Source: Manihot esculenta
Taxonomy: Eukaryota > Streptophyta > Magnoliopsida > Malpighiales > Euphorbiaceae
DNA length: 64,000 nt
Reading direction: 5' to 3'
NCBI RefSeq assembly: GCF_001659605.2
Contig: NC_035170.2
Span: 31,104,020-31,168,019 of the forward strand
Part shown: positions 12,635-26,289 of the stretch, one piece after another
Layout of the letters: the number at the start of each line of letters is the position of its first letter
Position numbering within the stretch: the first letter of the stretch is position 1
Made by a program: the position numbers and the translations under genes
The notes under the pieces: model-generated
Told to the model about the DNA's origin: nothing
The model's database searches: none
Seen by the model: only the letters and a program-made list of their open reading frames with translations

Positions 12635-15600
12635 ATGGGTTCCAAAAACACAGATTATAAGGAGAGTAAGGAAAAGAAGAAGAAAAACAAACCAACGAAA
12701 GATTTGGATGCTAAAAACAACGACAAAATCCACCATGAAGGCGGCGGCGGAAGGAAGATCATCGCAGACCCTCGATTTGCATCAGTACACTCAGACCCTC
12801 GGTTTCAGAAAGTTACTAAGCAAAAGTCCAAGGTCGCAATCGACTCTCGCTTCAACCGCATGTTCACGGACAAAAATTTTGCTTCCTCTTCTGCAAAATT
12901 AGACAAACGTGGTAAGCCTAAGAAGCACAAGTCGGAAAGTTCTTTGCGCCATTACTATCGAATTGAAGATGAAGAAGGAGAAGATAATGATGATAGAATG
13001 AAAGAGATAGAGAAGAAATTGAAGATCGTGAATGATAAGGATAACAGTGGAGAGGAAGTAGAAGAAGAAAGTGAGGAGGAACTAGAGAAATTGGATCTCG
13101 CAGCAGAAGGAAGCGAGTCGAGTAGTCAATCTGAGGCGTCGGACTCGGAGGTTGACGCGGAGTCCACTACTGATGAGGAGGATGAGGAGGTGTTTTATGA
13201 GGATGATTTGTCTGAAGTAGAGGTATGCTGTGAGGTCAATTATAATTTAGTTGCTGAGTAATTGTAGAAATTGTTGCTAGTTTTTTGAACTGTGTACTTA
13301 GATAATCCGTTTTCTGTGATCAAAGTTCAAAGCTACTTGCTCTATCATTATTTATTTTTAATGTTATGATGCTCAATATTTGAATGATTGAGTTACTGTA
13401 TGTAACAGGTGGAAAATATACCAACAATTGAAGATGGAACCCGCAGGCTTGCCATTGTTAATATGGACTGGAGACACGTTAGGGTACGCTATTGGTATTT
13501 GTAATGTAGGGTTTGTCCGTAAAGAAAAGAGGCTTGCGTATCTTTAATAACACAACTTGAATGAATTTTGTTCTGGTTTTCTCCATTAAAGTATTTGATA
13601 TGATATGTTCCATGTTCATGGTTTGAGTACATGTTAATTTTGAAAAGTGAGCTGGTAAACACCTACTTATTCTTGTATTTGCATGGACACCTTAAATATG
13701 GATACTGTGGAATCAGGAAAACATATATGTTGGCAATTTGTAGTTAAGGTTACCAATGCAGCCGTCTAATACCCTGTTTAAAATTTTGTTTCTTATTAAA
13801 AATGTTTTCACAACCCTACTTTTAGTTTTTATAATTTTATAATATATGTTATCATTTTGATGATAAATTGCATATTTCCAAAGGTAAATAAGTTTTCACT
13901 TACTGGTGTTGATAAAATTTATGATGTATACTTGTGCAATCATGGTGCATGGTGGGGTGGCCTAACATACCCCATCCCACCTCCTTTGGCTTCGTAAAGA
14001 TTTCCCCTTGGATGGCAGGTGATAATATCTCTACTTTGCAAGCCATGGTGCTGCTAATGTTTCATTTTCATACTGTTCATCTATCTATAGATATTCATTT
14101 TGTATCCTGTAGATGCATCCCTATGCTTTTTTGGACAATATTAAATGGCCCTTGTTTATGAAGTATATCTGAGAATGCTTATTCTTGTGTTTCTCTGATC
14201 AGCAATAATAAGAAATGTGATCACTAAGCAGGCTGTTTCTTTTTTATTCTATAATTATTTTATTGAATAGGGCATAAGGAATTTCCATTGAATAAGAAAT
14301 TCCTAGTTGTTGAGGCCACACATTATTGAGCTGAGCTCTATGTATAAGTTCCCTTTGATGCTCATAGTTCTTTTCTAGGCCTTTCTTTGGTTTACCCTTG
14401 ACTTAGAACTTTGTTGTATTCTGTAGGCTGTTGACTTGTATGTAATACTACGCTCATTTCTTCCAAAAGGAGGAGAAATTTTGTCTTTGTCTGTCTATCC
14501 ATCTGAATTTGGTCTTCAGCGTATGAAAGAGGAAGAGCTTCATGGTCCTGTTGGCTTATTTGATGACGAGAACAAGGATGGTGATGGTGGCAGTGATGAT
14601 GATGATGAGATTGACGAGGAGAAATTGCGTGCTTATGAGAAAAGTAGGCTGAGGTGATTGATTGTATGGTGTTTTTTTATTTCTTTCCTGCTAAATGGTG
14701 TCAATTTTTCCTTTTGCTGCTTGAATGATAATCTTTCTTTTATCCTTCTGACATAATATTTCAGAAATTTAATTTTGATTATGTTGTCTGTGTGTGGGTG
14801 TTTCGTTGTGCATAAAAGAAACACAAACTTGCGTCTGTGCAAGCAGACATTGACGTAGATATTATGACAACCGGTATAGTGCTTGATGTGTCTAGGATGT
14901 CTATTAAGTTTTGCTTATTATACAGAAGCCAAAGAGATTCTTTGAAGCAGCAAATACATTTACTGGCGTAATTTAACCTAAGATGTAAAGGCAAAAAAGG
15001 CCTCAAGTCCGCCTCCCAGGTTATTAGAGTGTGCAACTTGTGTGTCTCAGATGAGTATATGCTAATTTTCACTAGTTCACATAATAGTGTTCTCAACCAA
15101 TTATGTACCACAATTTCCATGGACTGTATGGGGCTTAACCATCCTTTGTGGCTTTATTGTAGCCATTTTTAAACACATAAGATGCCATCCTTATCAGTAT
15201 TTTCTGCTTTTAGAATATTATCTTCCACCTTTTTTCTCTGTTGTTGTTGAACTTATGTGGCTGTCTACCTCTTCAGGTACTACTATGGTGTAGTGGAATG
15301 TGATTCTGTATCAACAGCAGAACACCTATACAAAGCTTGTGATGGAGTTGAGTTTGAAAGATCTTCTAATGTTTTTGATCTTAGATTTGTTCCTGACTCT
15401 ATGGAATTTAAACATCCACCTCGTGATGTTGCAACGGAGGTATATGTTTCACTTGTCCTAAAAAGCATTGTGTATTTATAATTTTTCTATGGACAATAGT
15501 CTAAACACTCAATGTCCTTTATCTGGCAATTTGGGGTTTCTACAATCCATTGCACATGAAAAATTTGCAGCTGCTACGGCTTAATTGACCATAGGTGTTT

Positions 15601-16734
15601 AACTTACCATTATTTTTTCTTTTTGCATGGTCACTAATCTTAATTTAGTGCAAGCAAAATCATTACCCATAATGTCTTTCTCCCAATAAAGTCATTCTTA
15701 CCTAATTTTGATAGAATTTCATCAGTTTCTTTTGCACAATCGTAATATAGTTATATAGGATATGAGGAATTGAGGATATTGTATTTGATCATCATGTGAA
15801 ACTATCTGGTTAAATCTCTGAAAAAAAAAAAAACAACAGTGACCATTTTCTGATAAAATAGAAGTGAGTGATTATGCTAATATGAACTGAAATTGGTGAC
15901 CATAAATGAAATTAACTCCAGCAAAAAGTGGCCAAACTTTGTCCAACATTTCAACTTCCTTCTGTTTCCTTGAAGTTTAGTTTAAGAAACAGTAGAAACT
16001 ACTAATTTTTGGTATCCTTTGGTCAGGCACCAGCAAGCTATGAGGGATTGGATTTCCACACCAAAGCACTGCAGCACAGTAATATTCCTATTAGTTGGGA
16101 TGAAGATGAACCACAGCGTGTCAAGACCTTGAAACGAAAATTTAATGCTGACCAGGTATGTCAAATTTGTCATGATTATTAGTTTATTGATATCGGTTGC
16201 TTTTCTACTAAATATAATAGGGGTGCATATCTTTTATTTTCTTTTTTAAGGAGCTGCTTTATTTTCTTCTTTTTTCATCCATTTATTCATGTAGTTATTC
16301 ATTTATTGTTGGGGTTCATTCTGATGTGGAAATGGAAATTCTAGATCAAACATATGAGGTGTGGAAAGGGCTATTTTTTGGGTTTCTGTTGGGAAGTTTT
16401 GTTTACCATATTTAGTTTCTTTCCTATTATGTGCAACCTTCCCATCATATCATTAGTTCTGACACTTGCTTGAGCTTCTTTCCATGCCCTTCCTCTTCCT
16501 CCTTTCTGTTTAAACCCAATTTTATCTCAGTTTAAAGTCTGGCCTTGAACTTTGGATTAATACACACACAACTGAGATAAATTAAATAAATGGCTTTGTC
16601 TCTGCTGCCTGTCTTAGATCTAACTTGCATGGTCATGACCTTGTGGCAAATGGTTTAAGTGCTGCTTGTAAAGAAAAATATTAAACATACTATCTGCTGA
16701 TATCCATCTAAACATGTGACATGTCATGATCTCT

Positions 16735-16781
<47 letters not shown>

Positions 16782-18577
16782 ATTACTAAATATCATGCAT
16801 CATAAGTAACTAATTACATAATACCATTGCATAGCATAGGTACCAAAGTACATGTGGACAAGACTACGTAATCACATAATAAGCAAAACTATGCTATAAC
16901 TGGAACCATTATAACCTGGCATTTCACTTTATTTCAACGCCCTGTGTCAAACACTGAAACAGACTTGCATGCTTTGGTATATCCTCCAACCTTGTTAAAA
17001 ATACAAAATATAAGCATCTTCATTTGCATATTTGGCTGTTGTTCCATAGCACTAACCGAGTAGCAGCATAGACCAGAAGCAACAATAAGTGCTCAGTTTT
17101 TCTTTTTCTTTTCCTTTTTTCTTTTTTGGATTACTTGTGACATGTACCACTTTCTGAAGTCACATTGATGATATATTGATGTAACAACAAAAGTTTAATA
17201 GGGATTATCCTAGAAGCAACAATAAATTTGCAAATCAAATGACAAATGCTCTTCTTTGCTTAAGGTGCTACCTAACTTTTGCATGTATAGTTACGTGAGT
17301 TATTCTTTCATTTAGCTGGCTGAGTTGGAGTTGAAGGAGTTCTTAGCTTCTGATGAGAGTGAAAGCGATGAGGATGAAAATGATGCTGCCATTGCAGAGG
17401 GTGAATCAAATAAAAAGAGTAAAAAACTGGATAAGTACCGTGCTTTAATCCAGTCTGCTGATGGTTCAGATGTAGAGAATGAGGATGAAGGGCAGGATAT
17501 GGAGATTACTTTTAACACTGGCTTAGAGGATATAAGTAAGCACATTCTGGAAAAAAGGGATAAGAAATCAGAAAGTGTTTGGGAAGCACATCTCAGGGAA
17601 AAGCGTGAGAAGAAGAAGGCTCGAAAAAAGAGATCCAAGTATTCATCAGAGGACGAGAGTAGTGATGCTGATGAAGAAAAAGAAGAACCTGATGATTTCT
17701 TTTTTGAAGAACCAGCTATTAAAAAGGGAAAGAAGGAATGTCGAGCTAAGAGCGACAAAGAAGGAAAGAAACACCAGTATACAGATAAGGAAGCAGAAGC
17801 AAGCAGAGCAGAGCTTGAGTTGTTACTTGCTGATGATAATGGGGCTAATAATGGTGTAAAGGGATATAATTTGAAACATAAAACAGCAAAGGGTAAAAAG
17901 GAAAAACAAGTGTCAGATGAGAACAAAATACCAACTGGTGACTATGATGATCCACGGTTTTCAGCTCTCTTCACTTCACCTCTATTTTCATTGGATCCTA
18001 CAGATCCACAGTTCAAAAGGTATTCTCCAATATGTTCCTTTGGAAAAAATATATATATTACTTAATTCTTAGAGATTCTAGAGGTAGCATGTTGGTGTAT
18101 ATAGATTGAGGCACTCGTATATTTTCTTATTTCAATTCTGCAAAAGATCAGAAGATTTTGGCTTTATGTAGTGTAAGCCTCCTCCTTATTGTAACCAAAA
18201 GTTTCTGCTGTGGATATTGCAGAAGTGCTGCTTACGCTAGGCAGATGGCGTTGACGCAGCAAAAGGGTGATCAGCTAGAACTGGAAGGGGGGCATAAGAA
18301 ACGGCCGACAAAATCTCAGGTACCAGCTAATGAGCCAGATGCAAACATAAAGGAGCAGAGGAGTTCCGATGTTTTGCCATCAAAGAAAGAGAAATATGAG
18401 ATATCATCATTGGTAAAGTCCCTTAAGATGAAGTCCAAGCAAATCCATTTGCCCTCTAATGGCAAAACAAAGAAAGAAGAAAAATTTCAACCTAGAGGTG
18501 CAAAAGAAATGGAGAAGCCTGAGCTTGCAACCTTGGTCCAATCAGTGAAGAAGAAGGCCAAAGCTGTGCAAAAATGA
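12635..18577 (+). CDS. ESF1: ESF1-like nucleolar pre-rRNA processing protein
   Basis: In yeast, Esf1 acts with the U3 particle (SSU processome) in 18S rRNA maturation. Seven exons: 12635-13222, 13409-13483, 14427-14653, 15277-15439, 16027-16155, 17316-18019, 18223-18577; 2241 nt, 746 aa. The N terminus has the family's DPRF-type repeats (IADPRFASVHSDPRF, VAIDSRFNRMF) in a Lys-rich context. A long acidic stretch is followed by the conserved core (TRRLAIVNMDWRHVRAVDLYV, then YYYGVVECDS). The C-terminal NUC153-like motif is at about 605-640 (DDPRFSALFTSPLFSLDPTD), then a basic tail. The mix of acidic and Lys-rich stretches suits a nucleolar protein. It lies head-to-tail 1.1 kb after CESA3. The two longest introns hold no other gene. 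Confidence 0.9.
16740..16779. repeat. (AT)n microsatellite in ESF1 intron 5
   Basis: About 19 AT units in the 1.2-kb intron between the exons ending 16155 and starting 17316; probably variable in length. Confidence 0.9.
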
Positions 18578-21500
18578 AAATTTTGTCTGTTTCCTATTAT
18601 CTAAATATTGCATGAGAGTAATAGCTGTGGAACTGGAGGCAGAGGCATCAGCAAAACAATCCAGGTCCATATTGAGCAAATTTTGGTTTTAACCTAAAAA
18701 CTAAACCTGTTTAATTCTATTTTTCGGTTTGGTCTTTTGACTAAATGATTCAGTTATTATGTTAGTGAATATTTAGTCATTCAGGTTGGTTATTTCTGAA
18801 ACCAAAAGAAAAATTGAATAGAACCAAATATCATCTGTTACGTCATTTAGAGTTCTTATGTATGCCTAGATCCCTACTTTTTGCCCCTCAAACGTCTCTC
18901 AACTTTCTAAATCACCTCAGTATCTCTGTCATGTCTAAGCGAAGTCTCGGCATCAACCACTTCTCAATGGATATTTTCTCTCCACAAAGCAAAATCAAGC
19001 AGTCTATCTCCAAGGGTTTTCTATAGTTTCACATTTGCACTAACGTTAAAGAGTTTAGATATGCAATTTCAATTTCCTTGGTTGTTTTTGGTGTTAATTT
19101 GATTTGAGGATTATGTAAGTTTTAAAATCCCTATAATGTAAACTCTATGTTATTAAATCCTTGTAATTTAAGCTTTATGTTATTTTTTATATCAATTGAA
19201 GATTTAGTACTGCTGGGCAATTTGTGAATTGAGGAGACTGTTAAAATTGTTGAGATCTTACTAATTTGTTGTTCAGGTGATTTGAGAAGTGAGGCTATTG
19301 CTGGGTACAGGGCCGTTTGCTTGCAATTGCTGGCACTGAGCCTACTTCTTTCGTTAGTCTACTTGCTCGGTAGAAAGGGAAGAGAATTGAAACGGTATTA
19401 TTTTCGTGCTACTGCCAGAATTCTGTTTAAAATTGAGAAGTCGAATTGAAAAAGGTCAATTTGATTGGTTTCATCTGCCATTTTGGTTCCTTTATGTTAC
19501 AGCATTTTGGTATTTTGGCTTGTACATCCCTGGGTAGGGTTTAATGGCTGGAGGTTCTGAATCAGCGTGTCAGCCGTATGCATTTACAGTGTCCGTGCAT
19601 GAATCATTTATTTGAATGAATAAATTTTTGAATCATTAATTTGAATGAAATAAATGTGTTTTCTAAGAAAACCGAAACTTTTTCTTGAATTTTTCATTTA
19701 ATTTCATTATTTATAACATTTAACTAATGTTTTGTTAGGATTAGGGAAATAGAGAGAAGAATTACATTTGATTTCTCAAATTTTTCTTATTTGAACATTA
19801 GATTGAGAAGAGAAAAGAGAAATAGAGAGAAAGAGATGAGGAATTATATTTCTCAATTCTTTTATTTGGCACAAAACATTTTTCTTCAATTCGGTGAAAA
19901 AAAAAGAGAGAAAAATGAGGATACATAAATGTTACATAATTTTTTGTAATTGTTATTTTTTATTTTGTGAGAATATAAGTCATTTATTATATTTTTATTA
20001 AGTGAGAAATTATAATTTTTTATTTTATTTTAAGAGTTGATTTAAATAAAATAAAGTAAATGAATCTCTTTTTCTTCACTTTTATCATTAAAGTCCAAGG
20101 GGAAAGAGTATGAAAGTCGCAACTTCACACAAATCATACGGTGGAGAACGTCCCATATGGTGAGATTGAGATCCATAATAATCCCATTACGTGGGACCTC
20201 TCCACTCGATGATGGACTCTAATTTCTAAGGGAATTGTCCTGAAGCACATATCTGCCAAAATAATTTCATTCCATATAAGCCATTGATATTTAATGTTTC
20301 TCTAGTAAGAGGGACACAAGCTGTTCAAAAACAGGAATCATTTTGTTTTAGCCAGAAATGAATTGATGGGTGAAATGATACCTCCCTCTAATGTGTGACT
20401 CTACAATCAATCTATGCATGCCAAGTCTAGGTTGATAAAAGGATAAGGACAAATTTTGTTTTGTGACATCAATCCAATCCAACTGAAACTAGGATGTAAT
20501 TGAATTAACAGATTTGAAGACTTTAAATTTAATTCATTAAATTTATTTTTAAATTTAAAATTATTTAAATTTAAATTAAATTTTAATAAGCTTAATTTTA
20601 TTTTGTTTGATAAATAAATAAAAACGAGTCGATTTATTAAATGATTTAAAGTATATATAGAAAATAAAAATTAATATTATTTTAAAAATTCTTAAAATGA
20701 TGGATAATTTGAAGTAAAAAAGTTTTTCAAACGATAATTATTGTGGAATAGATATAGTATAATATTCTTATTATTGCAATATTTGAAAAAAAAAAAAAAA
20801 AGAAGATGATATCGGTTTCCACAATGGGGACCAATTGGGAGAAGACTAGTGAAACTTTCATTGAACAATAGGTTACCAAAATGCAAGGGCAATGGACAAA
20901 GCAATTGAGGTCCACATTGGATTGGTACTCAATAGAGGGAGCTAAATGAAAGACTCCAAAAAAAAAAGTCACTATCACCAACAGTAATAAGTTGAGAAAT
21001 ATGGCAAAGGTTGTTTTTTTTTTTTTTTTTTTTTTATTGATTTGATTTGATTGAGAACACTAAGCATTGCTTTTCAAATGGGACCAAAATCAAAATAGGG
21101 TTTTGCTAGCTAATCTCTATCAAGTTTGATTTTATCCAAGGTTGTTGAAATGGAGTTTTCATATGAAGAAGGAACCATTGCTAAAGCTTTGAAGATGGGC
21201 CTCTAATTTATATCCACTTTTGTTACTATGCATATGTAATTGAATATGTTTATTATGTTTAAAAACAAAAATTATCTAATCTGATCTAGTCAAGTAAGTA
21301 AAAGCATTTTACTGGATCAAAAAATTCAGATTTGAATTTTTATATTTTTATTTCCTACTGAAAAAATATTTATTATTCAAATTTCAATAATAATTATATA
21401 CATCCATCCCTATTAATTTTTTACAAAAAGAATTAAAGAAATTAACAATATAATAATTATTTTATCACATACTCTCTCCCTCCCTTCCTTCACTTTATCT

Positions 21501-22498
21501 TGGAATTTTTTAAAAAAATATCACATTTTGAAAAAAAAAAAAAGCTTATAATTATTTTCTTAATTTTACCAATATTTTTAGTAAACAAGATAATTATGTT
21601 TAAAACTCATCTTATTATTTTGTTTTTTCTCTTTTTAATTGTTCAATTTTTTAGCAGTAGATTGACGTGAAGAAAAATATTGAGATTGGAGTAATTAAAA
21701 TAGATAAAAATAATAATTTGGTCAAATTAAATCATTTAATTGCTTTATTAATTATTAAACAAAAAAAAAATTAAATGATAGATAAAAGTGTATAAAGGAA
21801 GAAGAAAATAACAAATATTAATGTATTTATTACTTGTAATAATGTAGTATTTTTTTTTTTAAAGTAAAACTGCTCCATGGGTTAAATTTATATGGAGGTT
21901 TTTTTAAAAAATTAAACTCAACAAAATAATTAAATTAATTTAAAATAAAAAAATTGGCATGCCATTTTTTTAGTGATTATTGTATTAGTCTATTTAATAA
22001 GGAATTTTATTTAGAAATAAGTTTAATTAAGTTATTATATTTTTTAATGATTAAATAAGTTCAATTTAAAATTTTAACTCAATTAAATTCATGTATTTTT
22101 ATTAAGGGTTAAATAAATTCTAATATAATAAAATATTATTTTTTATAATTTAAAAATAAAAAATTAGTATTTTAATTATCATAAAAATATATAAATAAAA
22201 TAAATAATTTTTAAAATTACAAAATTAAAATTTTATCATATAAAAATATTTTTATTATTAAAAAATAATAATATATTAAATGAGTGGTTATTTGATCATT
22301 GAGTAATAGTATACAAATTTAATTTTAAAAATCGACCATGAAAGCTTATTAGACTTATATTCAATTTTATTTTATATAATTAATAATAAATGATTATTTG
22401 AGATAAAACAAATTCTATAAAAAAAATACTATATCATAAATTATTATATTAACTAAAAATATATACATTTAAATAATTATTTGCCCTATAAAACAAGT
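18578..22498. other. Intergenic region, AT-rich, no gene seen
   Basis: After the ESF1 3' untranslated region this 3.9-kb stretch shows only short ORFs without protein character. It holds a GA-rich patch (about 19740-19920), an A-run near 20788, a run of 22 T at 21014-21035, and very AT-rich DNA from about 21240 on. Confidence 0.6.
21014..21035. repeat. Poly(T) tract
   Basis: Twenty-two consecutive T. It could be the poly(A) tail of an old minus-strand retroposon, but no retroposon body is recognisable next to it. Confidence 0.8.
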
Positions 22499-22572
22499 GG
22501 CCTATTAGCTCAGTTGGTTAGAGCGTCGTGCTAATAACGCGAAGGTCGCAGGTTCGAGACCTGCATGGGCCA
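22499..22572 (+). tRNA. tRNA-Ile (anticodon AAU)
   Basis: A full cloverleaf can be drawn: acceptor arms GGCCTAT and ATGGGCC (one G-U pair) with discriminator A; D-arm AGCTCAGTTGGTTAGAGC; anticodon stem TCGTG/CGCGA with loop CTAATAA, giving AAT at positions 34-36; T-arm around GGTTCGAGACC, which is also the internal B box. There is no intron. A T-rich tract 10-25 bases downstream can end RNA polymerase III transcription. The gene lies in AT-rich intergenic DNA. Confidence 0.97.
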
Positions 22573-24040
22573 AAATGCCTTTTCCCTTTTTTTTAGAATC
22601 ATTTACTAATATTAATTTTATTTGGGGATATTATTATTCAGTCTTTTTATTTTGATAAACTAATTATTTAAAATTTTATTTTAAAAAATATATTATATAA
22701 TTAGTCCTAATATTTTTTTATTCCAATTTTTCTTTAATTATCTGCTTAGTTTCAATTACAATTTGGATAAGTGAATATATTCAAAGAAAGAATAAATCAT
22801 TATGAAAATTAATAACCAATTTATATTTAGAAAATAAATAAATTTTATAATTATATTTTTGAAATTACAGAAATTAAATGAAATTTAATCTAAAATAATT
22901 AGAGATATGAAATAGTAAACGAAATAAAAATACATGCATGGCAAAAAAAAGAAATAAAAATACATAAATTTATTAATATTTTTTAAAATATAAAAATAAA
23001 AAACTAAATAATAATTTTCATTTTATTTATTATATCTAATATGTGGGTCCTGAAGAAAAATTTAAATGAGAATAATCCAGAAATAAAAAAATCAAAATTG
23101 CTTAAAAAGAAAGCAATACATTGAAGAAAACCACTTAATCCAATTTGGATAATCTAATAAATTAAATAAGTTCATATAATATATTATCTTGATTCTTGTG
23201 ACCACTCTTGTTATTTTATTTATCACTCTCTCCCTATTTTACAAAAATACCCTTGTGATTATTTTTATTAATTTTTTAAAAAAATATATAATTAACATAG
23301 TTAAAATAATATATTTTATATTATCTTTTTAAATTAAATTTGTCTTTTAATTCAACATTTAGTGGATACCTGCAATAATTCTTTAATGCCTCTTCATTTT
23401 CTTCTCTCTTTCAGATAATTTCTTGCTGTCCTCTGTAGGTTTCTCCTGTCCTTCCCAGATGTGAGTTTGTTCTTCTCCACTCCGGGTGGATTGTGAATAA
23501 TTTTTTCGTTCTCCTTCTGATTTTGTTGTTTGGTTTTCTTTTAGTTGCAGACTGTCGAACCATGAGAGGATGTGCATGTTGCATATTTTATCTTCTTTTG
23601 CTCTATTTGAGTCTTTTGGTGATGGCTACTGGCAGATTTGTTTCATTCTAGGCTCGATCTGTTGGGGTTTTTGCCAGATTTAGCTTGATTGGGAATCTTC
23701 TTCCTTCTGGAACCTCCCCTCTTCTTATACATGTTCAGTTGGGAACCTAAGAGAAGCAGTCTTCATCTGTTCTTTATCGACAAGTAGGTCATGGTAGCTT
23801 TTTTAGGTATGGTTCCATTCGTCATCGACACCGCGAAGCCCGCCTACCCTTACTTGTTTGCAGACGCCTCCATTTATGCAACAGCGGCAACGTTGGTCCC
23901 TTCATCTTCTGTAACAGTAGGGGCTTTATAGGCTTTAGGCTTCTTCATTGTGTCTTCTATTTGTTGGGCTGGCTTTATGCTTCTCCATATTTTTGGGCTT
24001 GGGCCCTTTATTAATGCAGTTTTTTTTATCTTAGATAAAA
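22573..24040. other. Intergenic region with a retroelement-like tail
   Basis: AT-rich DNA without coding signal to about 23380; the remainder is the LINE-like segment listed separately. Confidence 0.5.
23380..24040 (+). mobile_element. Probable 5'-truncated LINE (L1-type) 3' end
   Basis: A 650-bp island of clearly higher GC content in AT-rich DNA, T/G-rich on the plus strand and ending in TTATTAATGCAG, a T-run and TTAGATAAAAAAATGA. Plant L1 elements typically finish this way. No reverse transcriptase remains. The call rests on base composition and the tail; a search against a repeat library would decide. Confidence 0.4.
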
Positions 24041-24510
24041 AAATGATAATAGTAAAATTAATAAAATAAATTTTATTTAGTATGATTGTAATAGATAAAA
24101 TTTAGTATTTAGTTTAAATCGAAAAAATTAATAAATTAAATTAATTTAAAATTTTAATTTAATTTTTTATTTATTTTGATTTAGTTTAATTTTTAATTTT
24201 AAAAATTTTAATTTAATTTAATTTTAATTAAAAAAATTAAAAATATTATAGTGAATCAATTAATGATAATAATATATTATTTTTAATATGATTAAATTAT
24301 ATTAAAATTAAAATATTTTAATTAAATTTTAAAATATTAAAAATAAAATATAAAAAAAAATATTAAAAATTTAAATTTATCAAATCGAATTGATAAATGA
24401 TTTTGATTTAATTTAATTTTTAATTAAAATTAATTTAATTTATTTTTTATAATTATTAAAATTTTAATTTTTTTTTATTCGGTTCAATCCGAATTGAACC
24501 GAACTACAAA
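24040..24510. repeat. AT-rich dispersed repeat, copy B, with terminal palindrome
   Basis: The same family as 3415-3705: the core at 24253-24287 differs from copy A at one position in 35. The right end (24478-24503) is a perfect 11-bp inverted repeat, TTCGGTTCAAT and ATTGAACCGAA, separated by four bases. Confidence 0.55.
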
Positions 24511-26289
24511 ATGCTAAGGGGGTATTCGCAAATAGAAAAAGATTAAGGACAAAGAAGCAAAATCGTCCTGAAATTTAAATTTAAGGTCTCGGTGCTTCAT
24601 GCCTTTTTTTTTCCCTCTCGATTTGACTGCACAATTAAATCATAATTGACCACTACCCTGACGTCCGCTTTGTTGTACTTCTCTCATTGGCGGATTCCAA
24701 ATCCTGATTCTACTCTACTTTTCCAACTCCCTTTTCAGATCCGCACCCTTCAACCGGTTGCCCCACCCTTGACTTTCCTTACCAACCCGGTGATCCACCT
24801 TATCTTCACTCACCGGCCCAACCGGTCTTCGTCACTTCATGCTCCTGAAATTTGACTAGCATTTCAATTTCATTTGGTGTGCATTTCGATAGCATTTGCT
24901 TCACATTTCTCTCCCTCTCTTTCTCTCTCCCCCAACCCCAATATCTCCGGGATTAAAATTTAAATTTAAATTTGCCTTAAATTTCCTCGCATTTCATTTC
25001 CATTTCAGTTTCGAAAACGTTACTCAGTTCTCTCTCTATCTTTCTCTCTCTGCATGAAAGAAACTTTTCCTTCCCCTTTCCTTTCTCTCTAGTTGCAACA
25101 AGTTCCTCTCTTTCTTCGTTCCTTTGTTTTTGGTGTCATCAATGGAGACTGAAGCTGCAGGAAGCTTTCTAAATCTAAAATTTTTCTCTCTTACTCTGCT
25201 GCCTGTATCGGCTTTTGATCTTTTTGCTCTAGATCAAGTATGAGTTGAAACTTATAGTCTGGATCTGTTGATATTTAAGTTATTAAGCTGATATTCGCTC
25301 CAAATTTTGGTTATTGGTGAGTTAATACTTGTTCAGATTGGTTTTGGTTGTGAGTTCAACTCTGTTTTTTGTTAATTAAGTGGGTATTGATGAATTGTAG
25401 CGTGTTTCAGCTTGTTATTAGCTGATTTGCTTTAGCAACTGATTATTGAGCTCACGTTAAGAGATTTTTTAATAGGCTAATTTTCGTAGAAGGTGTCGTT
25501 ATATAAGTGGAATTTGAATTGGATTATTCAGTTAATTGTTGTTTGGTTGTGTTGTTTCTGTTTAGTTTTCTCTGGAACATTTAGTGAGCTCACTGTAGTA
25601 TGTCTTGGAATTTGGGCATTGTAGTGAACTTCGGCTGATTGATTGATAGTTTTCTTGATTGGATGCCTTGAAAATGGACGAAACACAAAGAAAATGATGA
25701 AAATGCTTTATCTTTTGGTCAATATAGGATTTTCTTAATCTTGACCTTTTTTTTTTTGAAGAAAAATTGGATTAGTTTTAAAGCTTGCTCATAGATTCCT
25801 GTTTTTCGATTAATCAACAGATGGGGGAGTTTTTTTTTTTCTTTCTTGTGTTGGTTGGGTTGATTTTATTTTATTAGGCTGAATTCTTTGAGTTGTCCTT
25901 TTTTGTGTTTATTTGGGATTCTCCTTAATCTCTAATGATTTTATCCTGCACAATTTGATGATAGATTCTTGTTAGGTTCGTCTTGATCATATCCGAAATT
26001 CCTCATTGGAGAATAAGAATATTGCTGTTTTTAAGTTCTGCACCAAAGTAGTGGTTGATTCTAGATTGTGACCTGATATATTAATGACATGAGCTAATAT
26101 TCCTCTTTTTTATTCGAAATACTAAATAATTATGCTCTCTGTTTTGATCTCTCCAACCTGTTTCTTACTAAAATTCGTGCAATCAATTGCTGTATGATCA
26201 GATTGATTGTGCAGAATTTATCTGATGATAAATTTCAGTTCGAAATGAATTTTGAATTTTTGTTTGTTGAATTTCCAGCTAACTGAAGC
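24511..26289 (+). promoter_or_regulatory. Promoter and spliced 5' leader of the CCCH gene
   Basis: CT-rich leader-like sequence begins near 24890. A donor at 25238 (GTATGA) and an acceptor TTTCCAG ending at 26278 would remove about 1.04 kb of T-rich sequence, leaving 11 leader bases before the start codon. An upstream ATG at 25142 opens a short reading frame that crosses this junction. The transcription start was not located. Confidence 0.5.
25142..25243 (+). other. Upstream ORF in the leader of the CCCH gene
   Basis: The ATG at 25142 opens a frame of 32 codons up to the proposed donor at 25238. Unspliced, it ends one codon later (GTA TGA). Spliced to 26279, it would continue for 22 codons, overlap the main start codon in another frame, and stop. 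Such an ORF would be expected to lower translation of the main CDS; no conservation information is available here. Confidence 0.35.

Noticed and set aside
17312..17926. 204-codon minus-strand ORF, extremely Ser/Phe-rich
   Set aside because: It is the reverse complement of the acidic Lys/Glu-rich exon 6 of ESF1; composition explains the lack of stops.
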